Shown here piece after piece: positions 24,191 to 32,688 of a stretch of 64,000 nt of DNA. Origin of the DNA: Maylandia zebra. Taxonomy: Eukaryota; Chordata; Actinopteri; Cichliformes; Cichlidae. Location of the stretch: NCBI RefSeq assembly GCF_041146795.1, contig NC_135187.1:21397056-21461055 (forward strand), written 5' to 3'. Under the pieces are notes generated by a model. That model saw only the letters and a program-made list of their open reading frames with translations, had not been told where the DNA came from and made no database searches. The position numbers and the translations under genes are program-made. Each line of letters begins with the position of its first letter. Positions within the stretch are counted from its first letter, which is position 1.

Positions 24191-26888
24191 AATGTGAACA
24201 GATTTAAGTTGATATATGCTAATTGTGATGTGATACTGTTTCCCTATTGAAGGCCCACATCACAAAGGCTAACTACTTAAGTTACGGAAAAAGGAAAAAT
24301 AACATCCACTGATGCCTTTTTCTATTCAGTATCAAGAGCTGTGCTCACATCCTGTTATGTTAGCTCGGGAGTTCGCATGAGCAACAACAAAGTTAGCGAT
24401 CAATCCACAGAGAAGGCTGTTTTGTTTGTTGATAATATCACAAATAGCTATAATGGATTACCTCTTCGGGGTTTGGGAACACTTGGACGGTGGACAAGAT
24501 TAATCAGCTTAGGACAGTGTTCCCATTTTGAGAGGCCGTGCTTGTCAAATTACATTGCTTCACCATCCACCAGTGTCAGACTTCCTAGAACACAAAATGA
24601 TTTGGTTTGGTGCCCAAAAAGAAATTTATAAAACATTTATAAACCATAAAGCTTCCCCTCACCCCGAGAAACTTGATGCACTTACAGAAACAGGCTCTAA
24701 AAGAATAAATGCTGCTGAGTCAACACTCTAAGATGCTTGGCACGGGTTCCTCCAATATACGGATAGCTACTGTTGTACCTAAAGTTTAAAGCTTAGATTA
24801 AAGCACCAAGATATACCCAGTGGCTTTCACATTGTTCATTAAATATTGATTTGCTCATTTAGTAGAAGTAAATAGAGTAATATAGTAGTATTAAGTATAT
24901 TTATACTAAGTGTTTGGTTCTTCTTAGATTTGTGAATCAGCCACCAGGTGGCGTCTGAGAAGCTTCTCCCCTTGGCGTTCACCTACACCTCCAGTACACT
25001 CAGGCATCTTGGCACAGAGCAACATTGCTGTTTGACACATGGTGAAAAGAAGCCTTCTATATTGAATTGATGCACTTTTAAATGATGATCATGTTTCAAT
25101 GTAAGTATTCATTAATCACTATTGAGAATGAGGAGCAAAATTACTTACATTATCTAATGTACTGCAGCTAATGAAATAACCGAGCATGATCAATTCATCT
25201 CAGTTCACCTGAACTGCACAAAAGCAGCAATCAGTGTGATACTGACACTTGCTAATAGTCGTAGACTGAGCTTTGTTGTGATTTAAAGTTCATAACTGAG
25301 TCCATTTTTCTTCTTGTTTTGCCGTTTCAAAGATTTGTCACATCATTTGTTGATTTAAAGGCACCACAGAAGAATATGCTGCTGCAAGGTGCAATTATGA
25401 TTTAACAGTCAGAAGGTAAACATGTTTCCATATATATATATATAGGCCTCATACAAATGCCTTTAATATATGTATATAGCCCCTTAGGATCACATTTTCT
25501 GTCATTCCTGAAATTTTGTATCCATAAATTTTTATCCTAAAGAGCAGGAAGTTGAAATATTATCAACAGCAATTCCCCCACCGGTTTCATAATGATCAGC
25601 AGTGATGATTCAGTGTGGCTTTTTAACGGCTGCATACTGTTAGGATGACTGCTCCCTTGCATACTTTCAATAGATGATTTAGCTTTGGTACTCAAAGCAA
25701 TATCCCGAGCCAAATGCATTCCCTTTTATTACTATTTATATTTGAGCCAGATGGATGAGTAGTTTCCATTTATATCTTCAATAAATATTTATTGTCTGAA
25801 GAATCACACAGCACTTTCTTATTGTATTACAAGAGATGGAGCAGAGCACAGATTTAAGGCAGTCAGGATGTTCATACTAACAGCCTGCTTTCCTTAATGA
25901 CATTATAGACCATTGTGATTTATCTTCACGATAAAGAGAGTATATTATCTGAAAAACTACTGACCAAAACACAATTGTTAAAACTCTTTTTTAATAACTG
26001 AGGTTGGGAGGAAAATATACATGTGCATTCATTTTCCTGCATGGATGCTTTCTGCTATGGGGCGTGTTATTGTGTGTATTCCACTATAATTACATTATAA
26101 TTGCTAAAACATTTGCAGACAATATTTCTGAACGCTCATGACTCATGTGTTGTAAACCTGCAGCTTGCTCTCCTCTAAATATGCAGTGCTGTTCTAATGA
26201 ACCTGCCACAGCAGTGTTTCCCTGCCCCATGATTGCTTCCTTCCCGATTCAAGGCTGCGCTGAAACGAATGAGATAGGCTCGAGCGCCTTGAAAAGTATT
26301 ACCAGATAAGGAGGGAAGACAGCAACATTAGTAAGGAACGGAAGAGCAGCCTGGAGATAAAGTGCAAGTGACTGAGGGAAAGTGAAGAAACCAGCCAAGT
26401 TTTTAGGGTAAAAGCAGACACTCTGTGGGTTTATGTGCGTGGTAATGGTTGAAGAAGACGAAATCCGCATAATTTTAGTTTTTACTTTTATGAAAATACC
26501 GCACAGTACAGTAATTTGCTTAACACAGTGTTATCAAAATACAGAAAAGGCAGAATTCCTGAACAAATTCAGGATATTTCATGTAAAAAAGTGTAACTGA
26601 ACAAAAGAAAAGCATACATTACATTGATACGGTATTAAAATACATAATCAGGAATGTTGGACATGAATCAACAGCATCAGCAGCAGCAATCCATCCTCTT
26701 GAACTTTACTGACAGCATACAGTCAATAAAAAATTCAGAAAAATGCTCTAATGACATTACAAATGTGGTCAAAATTTGTCACAAAAGGGCATAGGCAGCC
26801 TGGTCGATATTTCAGCATAAACAAACACACATTAGCTTCCATGTGGAAATTCTCCAAGAGCGAATTCCTTAGTACAAGTGTCAAACAT

Positions 26889-26968
26889 TTACACCTGCAA
26901 GGAAGTGATGGGTTTTCTATTTTTTCTCATTCGCAGAATTTTTCCTTGGCCTGGATGCTTTTTCCATC
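26889..26968 (-). CDS. tfpi2: tfpi2 exon 5: basic C-terminal tail
   Basis: A pyrimidine tract of nearly 30 nt ending TTCCAG precedes the exon. In the phase left by exon 4 it reads GWKKHPGQGKILRMRKNRKP followed by ITSLQV and TAA. The Lys/Arg-rich tail parallels the basic C-terminus encoded by the last exon of human TFPI2, thought to bind matrix heparan sulphate. It is below usual ORF length limits and easily missed. Confidence 0.82.
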
Positions 26969-29543
26969 CTGGAACAAAAACAAAAAGAAAAAAAAAAAGC
27001 ATAACAGCTGATTAGCATAACATATAACACTAACAATTGTGCACTTTTTAGTCTCACATTTAACCAAACTGGCTTTCTAGGAACAGATTTTGCTTGGTTT
27101 CCTCCAGATCATAGCACAGCGATTGGCAGCAGTGGATGAATGCTTTGGAAAGCATCATCCAGCCTGAGTCAAAGCAGTAGTTTTAATTTTTCAAGATACC
27201 AAGCATTTTTATGCCTGACAATAAATCAACTGAGCATAATTTGGTCTCTTTCCAATTCCCCCCAGACTTTCTGAATTTTCTCCTATTTCCATCCACTAAG
27301 TGGGTCTGAGTGGCAATTCGAATGCTGCCATTATTGAATTAAGCAGTCAGAAAATTCTCCTGAAATTATCATCTTCAGATAAAGACTTCACAATGAGCTG
27401 TGAAACATACGCCCATGCACCCTTCCCGCCCGGCTCAGGTTTGCACACCTTTTGCGCACACGTCCATGCAGGCTTGCCGCGAGACAAAGTTGTTGTTGCT
27501 CCCACCGCAGCCTGAGTAGACAAACTCCTCACACGTCTTGGTGGCTGTGTTATAGTAATAGCGAGGTATGGTGGCTGAACACTTCCCTTTGTCCAGAGGA
27601 TCCCGGCAGAGCACGGGGATTGCTGTAACACAAGGAACACAACACAAGGAAGAGCTCGCCAGTTATTGTTTAATCATTTCCTTGTGAATGCAATGACTTT
27701 GTCTATTGTGTATCCTCACAGGGATGACTCAGGGGGGTAATCTGCTCACCTTTTTTTGGACTGCAGTACTCCATGCAAGAGGCTAGATTAAGGAAGCGGT
27801 TTGAATTCCCCTGGCAGCCACCGTAATTAAATGGCTCACACTGCATGGTGGTCATGTTGAAGAAGTAGCGGGAGATGAGACCCCGGCAGGGTCCCTCTTC
27901 TTTAGGAAATCTGCAGATTGGGGGAACCTCTGTGGAGAAGAATGGGAAAAAAATCAACATTTAACAGTGAGATCTGGTGAAACAACACTAATTAATTCAT
28001 ATGAACAGGTTAACAACCAGAGAGGCACTGGCTAGTTTCCTAAAAATGAAATAAAATGGACATGCCTAAGGTCACCATCACTGATGTATCTGCCGAATGT
28101 CAGTTGATACTGAAAGAAAATGTAATTTATCTGTGTCAATGCCCAATACTTATGTGTTGTGGGCTGGCTAAATGTTCAAAGATGATGTAAAGAAGAGCTG
28201 AAAAATTTTAGAATAACATAAATAATTTCGTGTTTAATGACAATATTTTTTCTCCTGGAAGAGAAGGCAGGCTTAGTAGGAAAATCAAAAGCTAAAGATC
28301 AGCTAAATTGTTACTTAAAACATGCGTACTGGCCCAGAATTTCATCCCTAATGATCCATGTATCATATCGATACAGGAATACCATGTATATAGATATGTA
28401 TATAGGTATATAGATATGTAAGTAAATAAATTCAAATAATCTGAACAAGTAGGCTCACTTCATTCATCCCCATTCTAAGATAATGTTAGTTGACTTTAAC
28501 GTTACAAACCTGCATTAAATCAGCTCAACTGGAAACCCATCCAGCACACATTTTGGCTGGTTTGTAGGGAATTAAATACTTATTTCACTCAGTGACATGC
28601 AAATCAGTTTATACCTTTTGTGTAATGTGTTATTTCTGGAGTTTTGATTGATATTCTGTCTCACTCTCCATTGAAATGAACAGAGTCTGTTCATTTCTTT
28701 CTAAGCAAACTTGACATACTTTACTAACATTATTTCTCCCACTGTAATTCCCAATTTGACCTCATTCAATGACAAACTGATATATTACACTGACTTTGGC
28801 TTTATCCTTTAGGTTTTAGAAGTAAAAAAAAAAAGTGAAGTGAGATAACTTTATCTTATTGGACAAAACTGATTTTGACAAAGTTTCATTTTGAGGACAT
28901 AGATGGCTGTTGGAAATGTAAGTAAACAGCAATATATGTTAATGCAATACTCAGCATATGACAATATCGTAAAAATCGCAAAAATATCACATGTTTAGGG
29001 AAGTATTGTGATAATATTATATCACGTGTTGTCTGACTCCCACCTCTAATAACTCACGGGTCAGGCTACTTACTGGGAATTTTGTAGCATGTCTTGTGGC
29101 ACTCCTGAAAACTCTTGAAGTTATTGTCATTCCCTTGGCAGCCTCCATATTCGAAATCCTCGCACCTCTGGGTGATGGTGTTGTAGTAATACCTCTGGAT
29201 ATTGCCTCTGCAAGGTCCCTCGTCCACTTGAAGAAGGCACACGCCTGAAAAGCACCAAGCAGATTTTTATTGAAATACCCGAGGACCGTTGCAAGGACAC
29301 GGAAAAGAAAGTTTAAGCAGTGCTTAACAACATGCGCCAAACTGGATCTGTAATACGCCCGAGGTCATGTGATAACCAACAAGCTCAGAACTGCTGTTTT
29401 AAAAAAGTTGATGAAAACATTGAAGAAGCGCGAAGAAGTAATTAAAAAACAAAACATGATGTGGAGTTACCTTTAGGTGGCAGCGCCAAAACGCAGTAAA
29501 ACGAGGAAATTATTGTAAACAGAGCAAATGCGCAAAGCTCCAT
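26889..29543 (-). CDS. tfpi2: Tissue factor pathway inhibitor 2, five exons, 225 aa
   Basis: Secreted Kunitz-type serine protease inhibitor of the extracellular matrix. Coding exons (minus): 29543-29471, 29244-29074, 27929-27750, 27622-27449 and 26968-26889. All introns are phase 1 with GT-AG ends and the lengths sum to 226 codons. Residues 1-20 form a signal peptide (ends VLA). Kunitz domains lie at 27-77, 87-137 and 147-197, each with six cysteines in standard spacing. P1 residues are Arg37, Arg97 and Ser157. A basic tail (200-225) follows. An N-glycosylation sequon NMT is at 106. Human TFPI2 (235 aa) has the same layout, with P1 Arg in domain 1 and Ser in domain 3. Flanked by gngt1 head to head. 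Exon 5 is the least certain part; reading through the exon-4 donor would stop at 27435 after 203 aa. Confidence 0.93.
27449..27622 (-). CDS. tfpi2: tfpi2 exon 4: Kunitz domain 3
   Basis: Acceptor TTACAG. 'KGKCSATIPRYYYN' has Ser at P1, as in human domain 3. The domain ends VCAK and is followed by the donor AAAG|GTGTGC, which is weak but phase-matched to the other exons. If the donor is not used, the frame continues four codons (GVQT) to a TGA at 27435. Confidence 0.88.
27750..27929 (-). CDS. tfpi2: tfpi2 exon 3: Kunitz domain 2
   Basis: Acceptor CCACAG, donor AAAG|GTGAGC. 'EEGPCRGLISRYFFN' gives a canonical loop with Arg at P1 and normal cysteine spacing. This differs from human domain 2, which as I recall has Glu at P1 and an insertion and is not inhibitory. 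Sequon NMT lies just after. Confidence 0.93.
28900..29046 (-). mobile_element. Fragment of a hAT-like element, same family as 35026-35657
   Basis: Read on the minus strand it begins TAGAGGTGGGAGTCA and continues through several GATATT/ATCACAATACTT motifs that align with the left end of the element at 35026. The opposite terminus is missing, so no target duplication can be assigned. It lies at the start of tfpi2 intron 2, about 30 bp from the exon-2 donor. Confidence 0.65.
29074..29244 (-). CDS. tfpi2: tfpi2 exon 2: Kunitz domain 1
   Basis: A complete Kunitz domain in one exon, acceptor TTTTCAG, donor CCCA|GTAAGT. 'EGPCRGNIQRYYYN' places Arg at P1 next to the second cysteine, matching the inhibitory domain 1 of TFPI2, which targets trypsin-like proteases such as plasmin. 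Confidence 0.93.
29471..29543 (-). CDS. tfpi2: tfpi2 exon 1: start and signal peptide
   Basis: The ATG at 29543 opens MELCAFALFTIISSFYCVLA, a signal peptide with a hydrophobic core and a small residue at the likely cleavage site. The donor AAAG|GTAAC gives phase 1. A TATA box lies about 65 bp upstream. Confidence 0.9.
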
Positions 29544-29606
29544 TGTGCAAAGTTTTGGTCGAGATCCAGACTTTTCCGCTCTGTCTACCATCCCCACTCA
29601 GACCTT

Positions 29607-29614
29607 GTTTTATA
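29607..29614 (-). promoter_or_regulatory. tfpi2: TATA box of tfpi2
   Basis: CTATAAAA on the minus strand, 64 bp upstream of the ATG, puts the likely start near 29580 and leaves a 5' leader of about 35-40 nt. Confidence 0.75.
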
Positions 29615-29644
29615 GCACAGTCGGGAAGAGGGACGGGCATGTAC

Positions 29645-29651
29645 TGAGTCA
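29645..29651. promoter_or_regulatory. AP-1 site (TGAGTCA) upstream of tfpi2
   Basis: Perfect TGAGTCA about 65 bp upstream of the inferred start. TFPI2 in mammals is induced by phorbol ester through AP-1/Egr-type sites, so this fits. Occupancy is untested. Confidence 0.55.
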
Positions 29652-29687
29652 GCGCGCCAAAGAAAAGAAATTATTGCAGTTGATTAA

Positions 29688-29695
29688 TGACGTCA
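29688..29695. promoter_or_regulatory. Full CRE palindrome (TGACGTCA) upstream of tfpi2
   Basis: Exact 8-bp CREB/ATF palindrome 37 bp beyond the AP-1 site, about 110 bp upstream of the inferred tfpi2 start. Could mediate cAMP or stress control of tfpi2. Confidence 0.6.
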
Positions 29696-30001
29696 AATTC
29701 TGAATTACTTGGAGGAGCGCTAAATCATGTGACTAAGTCTTAATAAAATATGAGGAGGAACTTGCTCTGCTTGAGAGAGTCAGATATTTTCACTGCCACA
29801 GGCCACTGGTTCTAGTGATGATGATGATGATGGGAATGTGCACCAATCCAGTAACACACACAGCATCCTTGTAAAATTTCCACAGAGCCAATATTGCGTT
29901 GTATCTAGGGACACACACGCTTGTGAAACATTAACACATCTTTCTTGTCTGAGCCACACAGGCAAGTCCCCACCAGAATACCCGTCTGACCGGATCCGAA
30001 T

Positions 30002-30002
<1 letters not shown>

Positions 30003-30047
<45 letters not shown>

Positions 30048-30080
30048 GCACGCACGCACGCACGCACGCACACACACACG
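30003..30080. repeat. Compound (CA)n(CACG)n(CA)n microsatellite between tfpi2 and gngt1
   Basis: About nineteen CA units, seven CACG units (30041-30070) and a short CA run. It lies about 460 bp from the tfpi2 ATG and 850 bp from the gngt1 ATG. Each CACGC is also a core of the aryl-hydrocarbon-receptor element, but a simple repeat is the simpler reading. Confidence 0.95.
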
Positions 30081-30624
30081 TACTTCCACTCAGAGTCACA
30101 TTAATAGTACTGTGGCTCATGTTATTTCATGATAAAAGCGCTTCTTTCCACGATGTCCTACCATGAGAAATCAGCCTTATCTGCTAGTTAAGTTAAAACT
30201 CACATTAACATTTGTATTGGTTTAACACAGCAGCTTAATTCCATCCCACTGCTTTGGTTTTACCTTTATGAAGGATATTAACTGGAAAACTGCCGTGCAT
30301 TCACGTTTAGAAGAACGACGTGTCTCCACCTTGACAGGTGGAGGCTAAACACAGATTAGCCGTCTTATCAAAATTAACCTGATAAATGAAGCGCCACCCC
30401 TTAACCCATATCCAAATGAGCCTGCAAGAAATCTCAGAGTTAAAATAGAACAAAAGTTACAAATTGAATCTATAAAAGACAAAAAGATACATCACCATGT
30501 TTTGTTTTGTTTTTTACATCAAGGGAGCTCAAATGGACACCTGTGTGAGTTGCCCACCCCTTCCTTTGTGTACTTGAGCTGCTGGTATGATCATTCAGTG
30601 GGGCCTTGTTTTAATCAGATTAGG

Positions 30625-30631
30625 GGATTAG
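30625..30631. promoter_or_regulatory. CRX/OTX-type site (GGATTAG) in the gngt1 promoter
   Basis: GGATTAG is the reverse of the CTAATCC core bound by CRX/OTX homeodomain proteins at photoreceptor genes. It lies about 25 bp upstream of the TATA box, with a second homeodomain-like 'ttaatcagatta' just before. Confidence 0.6.
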
Positions 30632-30640
30632 AATTGTTTA

Positions 30641-30650
30641 TGCTGATTAC
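30641..30650 (+). promoter_or_regulatory. NRL/MAF-type half site (TGCTGATTAC) in the gngt1 promoter
   Basis: TGCTGA followed by an AT-rich flank matches the NRL response element half as found in rod opsin promoters. It abuts the TATA box. With the CRX-like site it forms a rod-type proximal promoter. Confidence 0.55.
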
Positions 30651-30657
30651 TTTATAA
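30651..30657 (+). promoter_or_regulatory. gngt1: TATA box of gngt1
   Basis: TTTATAA about 30 bp upstream of a plausible start near 30685. A short leader exon would then end at the GTAAGC donor (30721) or the GTAAGT donor (30731). Confidence 0.65.
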
Positions 30658-30684
30658 CCCAGATTGAGAGAGAGGAGAGGGATT

Positions 30685-30720
30685 CTTCAGCAGGATTTCA
30701 GGGGTGAAGGACTGCTTCCT
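30685..30720 (+). other. gngt1: Probable non-coding first exon of gngt1
   Basis: It lies between the TATA box and tandem donors CCT|GTAAGC (30721) and TTC|GTAAGT (30731). The acceptor is TTTTTTTTGACAG ending at 30854, three bases before the ATG. The exact start and donor need transcript data. Confidence 0.5.
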
Positions 30721-30857
30721 GTAAGCGTTCGTAAGTGCATTCATATCCCTTCTGCTAAGTCTTACGAATTGTGAACATTTTATTTAAGATTATTTATTTA
30801 TCATGTGGAAGTAAGCATTAACAAAAAGGTTAAATGTTTCCTTTTTTTTGACAGAAA

Positions 30858-30953
30858 ATGCCGGTCATAAATGTGGAGGATCTGACAGATAAGGACAAGG
30901 CTGTGATGGAAGTAAACCAGCTTAAACTTGAAGTCAAACTCGAGAGGTGGTTG
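30858..30953 (+). CDS. gngt1: gngt1 coding exon 1
   Basis: 32 codons from ATG to Leu32, ending at TTG|GTAAGT in phase 0. It encodes the N-terminal helix that forms a coiled coil with G-beta. Confidence 0.92.
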
Positions 30954-31234
30954 GTAAGTTCTCCACACTGTGGTGATTTGTGTGCTCAGTATGCATTTTT
31001 GATTATATCCAAAAGTAAATATCAGACAGCTTCAATTTATTTAGTCAAACTAATTACATCACAAAGGCTATTCAAAACTGAAATACGCTTTCTGTCTGCT
31101 GCTTTCAGACATCTAAATGCTGTGAGGAAATCAAGGACTATATTCAGGCTCTAGTGGAGGAGGACACCCTCGTCAAAGGCATATCAGAGGAGAAGAACCC
31201 CTTCAAGGAGAAAGGTGGCTGTGTCATCTGCTAG
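30858..31234 (+). CDS. gngt1: G-protein gamma subunit, transducin type, two coding exons, 73 aa
   Basis: Gamma subunit of a heterotrimeric G protein, most likely rod transducin: it pairs with G-beta and anchors the dimer to disc membranes in phototransduction. Coding exons 30858-30953 (MPVINVEDLTDKDKAVMEVN onward, 32 codons, phase 0, donor TTG|GTAAGT) and 31109-31234 (starts TSKCCEEIKDYI, acceptor TTTCAG) give 73 aa, against 74 for human GNGT1. The N-terminus MPVIN matches GNGT1. The C-terminus KNPFKEKGGCVIC ends in a CaaX box (CVIC) of the type that is farnesylated; human GNGT1 and GNG11 end CVIS. The FKEKGG stretch lacks the extra Leu of human GNGT1 and resembles GNG11, so orthology rests on the N-terminus, synteny and photoreceptor-type promoter. 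Confidence 0.92.
31109..31234 (+). CDS. gngt1: gngt1 coding exon 2
   Basis: 41 codons plus TAG. Contains the conserved 'DTLVKGISEEKNPFKEK' segment of G-gamma proteins and the terminal CaaX cysteine four residues from the end. Confidence 0.92.
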   Translation, partial: TSKCCEEIKDYIQALVEEDTLVKGISEEKNPFKEKGGCVIC

Positions 31235-31334
31235 ACTGGACCTAAGGAGCTTTTCATATCTCAGATTAGTACCCAAGGACGTTCACCCAGCCCTTGTAAA
31301 ATGGATTTGCAGACTGAGATAACTAGAAGGACAC

Positions 31335-31340
31335 AATAAA
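31335..31340 (+). terminator. gngt1: Polyadenylation signal of gngt1
   Basis: AATAAA 101 bp after the stop codon, giving a 3' UTR of roughly 120 nt. Confidence 0.7.
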
Positions 31341-31359
31341 GAAAACATTTATGATTTCC

Positions 31360-32480
31360 CGAGTAAAACAATTCTTCATCTTGGGGCCAGATTTGTAGCC
31401 TTCTAATTCTTTTTTAAAAATTTTTCTTTTGTTTTGTTTTGGGAAAGATGCACTACTTAAAAGTTGTATTTGGCAAGTGTTACATAATGCTTCTCTCTCA
31501 TGTGGTGTATATAGTCTGAGCACATGGGCCCATATGTTGTTTCATTCACAGAAGCAACTGTCATTAAATGTGCACATTTATAATTCAGCCTGTCTCTGTG
31601 ATTCACTGAAGGGTTGTAGAGAAAGTAGAGAAACAGATAAATCTTCATAACTTCATTTGCATACATACAGAGGGTTTTTTTTCTCTCCAAGCCTTTATGT
31701 GATCATTGCTATTTTGTTCCAATAATGATGGTGAACATCAAATTTGAGATTTTATTCCTTAAAGTACGACGGGTTTGCGAGTCTTCTCCTTATTTTTATT
31801 TTTTTGCTCATTTCATTGTAGATTGAATTTATTTTAAATCTTCTTTCTGTAGTTTCAGGCAGACTCCAAAAAGTTTTAAGGCTTTATTAATACAAGTACT
31901 TGAACTGAACACAGCAGACTAGATGCAGCACTGATAGAAAAAGAAAATGTTGTGTCTATCTAAAACCAATCCTGTGGAAAATAGGACTTTCTCCAAAGCC
32001 GCTTTCAATTTGCAGATTATTTCTGCTATAAAGCCCTCCAGGATATAAAATGAGTATCATAATATGTTTCATTTCTTTCCTATTCTGCAACATGCTTTAA
32101 CACGCTTTCTGTCAGACAGCATAATTATTAGTAAAATTAATCCATAATGAAAATAAAAATCAATTGCATTTGGGCTCAAAATACTTTAAAAACAAAACCC
32201 ACAGCCAAAAGCGATAGTAAATCTTGCTATTACATTGATGATAGTAACAATGTAACAACGTTAGATAACTTACATGGCTACTTTCAATGCTTGCTGGTGA
32301 TAGAGTAATTATTTACACACCAGGGTACCCAATTTACGATATATTTTATGACAAAATTTCCCCCCAATAATGGTGGGAAGTCAAGCTCTGCTAATATTTT
32401 ACTTTCCCACTGGGTTAATATTTGACCCAGTGAGAACTTCCTACCAGCGCATGCGCACACACGTACATATTGTTGTCAAC
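31360..32480. other. Intergenic spacer between gngt1 and the acyl-CoA dehydrogenase
   Basis: AT-rich, no exon recognised. Near the right end (32408-32436) a short inverted repeat ACTGGGT...ACCCAGT lies some 50-75 bp upstream of the dehydrogenase ATG. No TATA box is evident there. Confidence 0.5.
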
Positions 32481-32484
32481 AGAG

Positions 32485-32688
32485 ATGGCGCTGCGCGAAG
32501 GAGCCCTGCGTTTAAACGTGCTGGTCAGAAGCCGTCATTTTTACAAATTAACTTCACTGGGTGTTGGTGCCCGCTCGTTGACTGAGAAAGTGTCATCTAA
32601 ACAAGTAAAGTCCAGTGCCCCAGAGACTGCGGCCGACCACTTAATCTACACACAAGAGCACTTTGCATTAAAGGAGTCCCTCAGAAAG
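32485..32688 (+). CDS. Acyl-CoA dehydrogenase exon 1: targeting peptide and N-terminus
   Basis: Begins [20 protein letters not shown], rich in Arg and hydrophobics, then enters the N-terminal helical domain ('[16 protein letters not shown]'). Ends CAGAAAG|GTATGC in phase 0. A TTG 15 bases upstream is in frame, but the ATG at 32485 has the better context. Confidence 0.88.

Larger units (their letters stand above)
16430..26880. other. Intergenic region between the inferred calcr promoter and tfpi2
   Basis: No coding exon was recognised. It holds L2-like tails (17030, 24026), a Tc1-like remnant (19128), a retroelement tail (19920), an inverted-repeat element (20968) and a long GT microsatellite (22349). 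The 155-codon minus frame at 18657-19124 and the 118-codon plus frame at 23541-23897 show no domain, signal or repeat resemblance and are treated as chance. Confidence 0.5.

Noticed and set aside
27347-27640. 97-codon minus frame overlapping tfpi2 exon 4
   Set aside because: Shadow frame of Kunitz domain 3; the spliced frame has all six cysteines.
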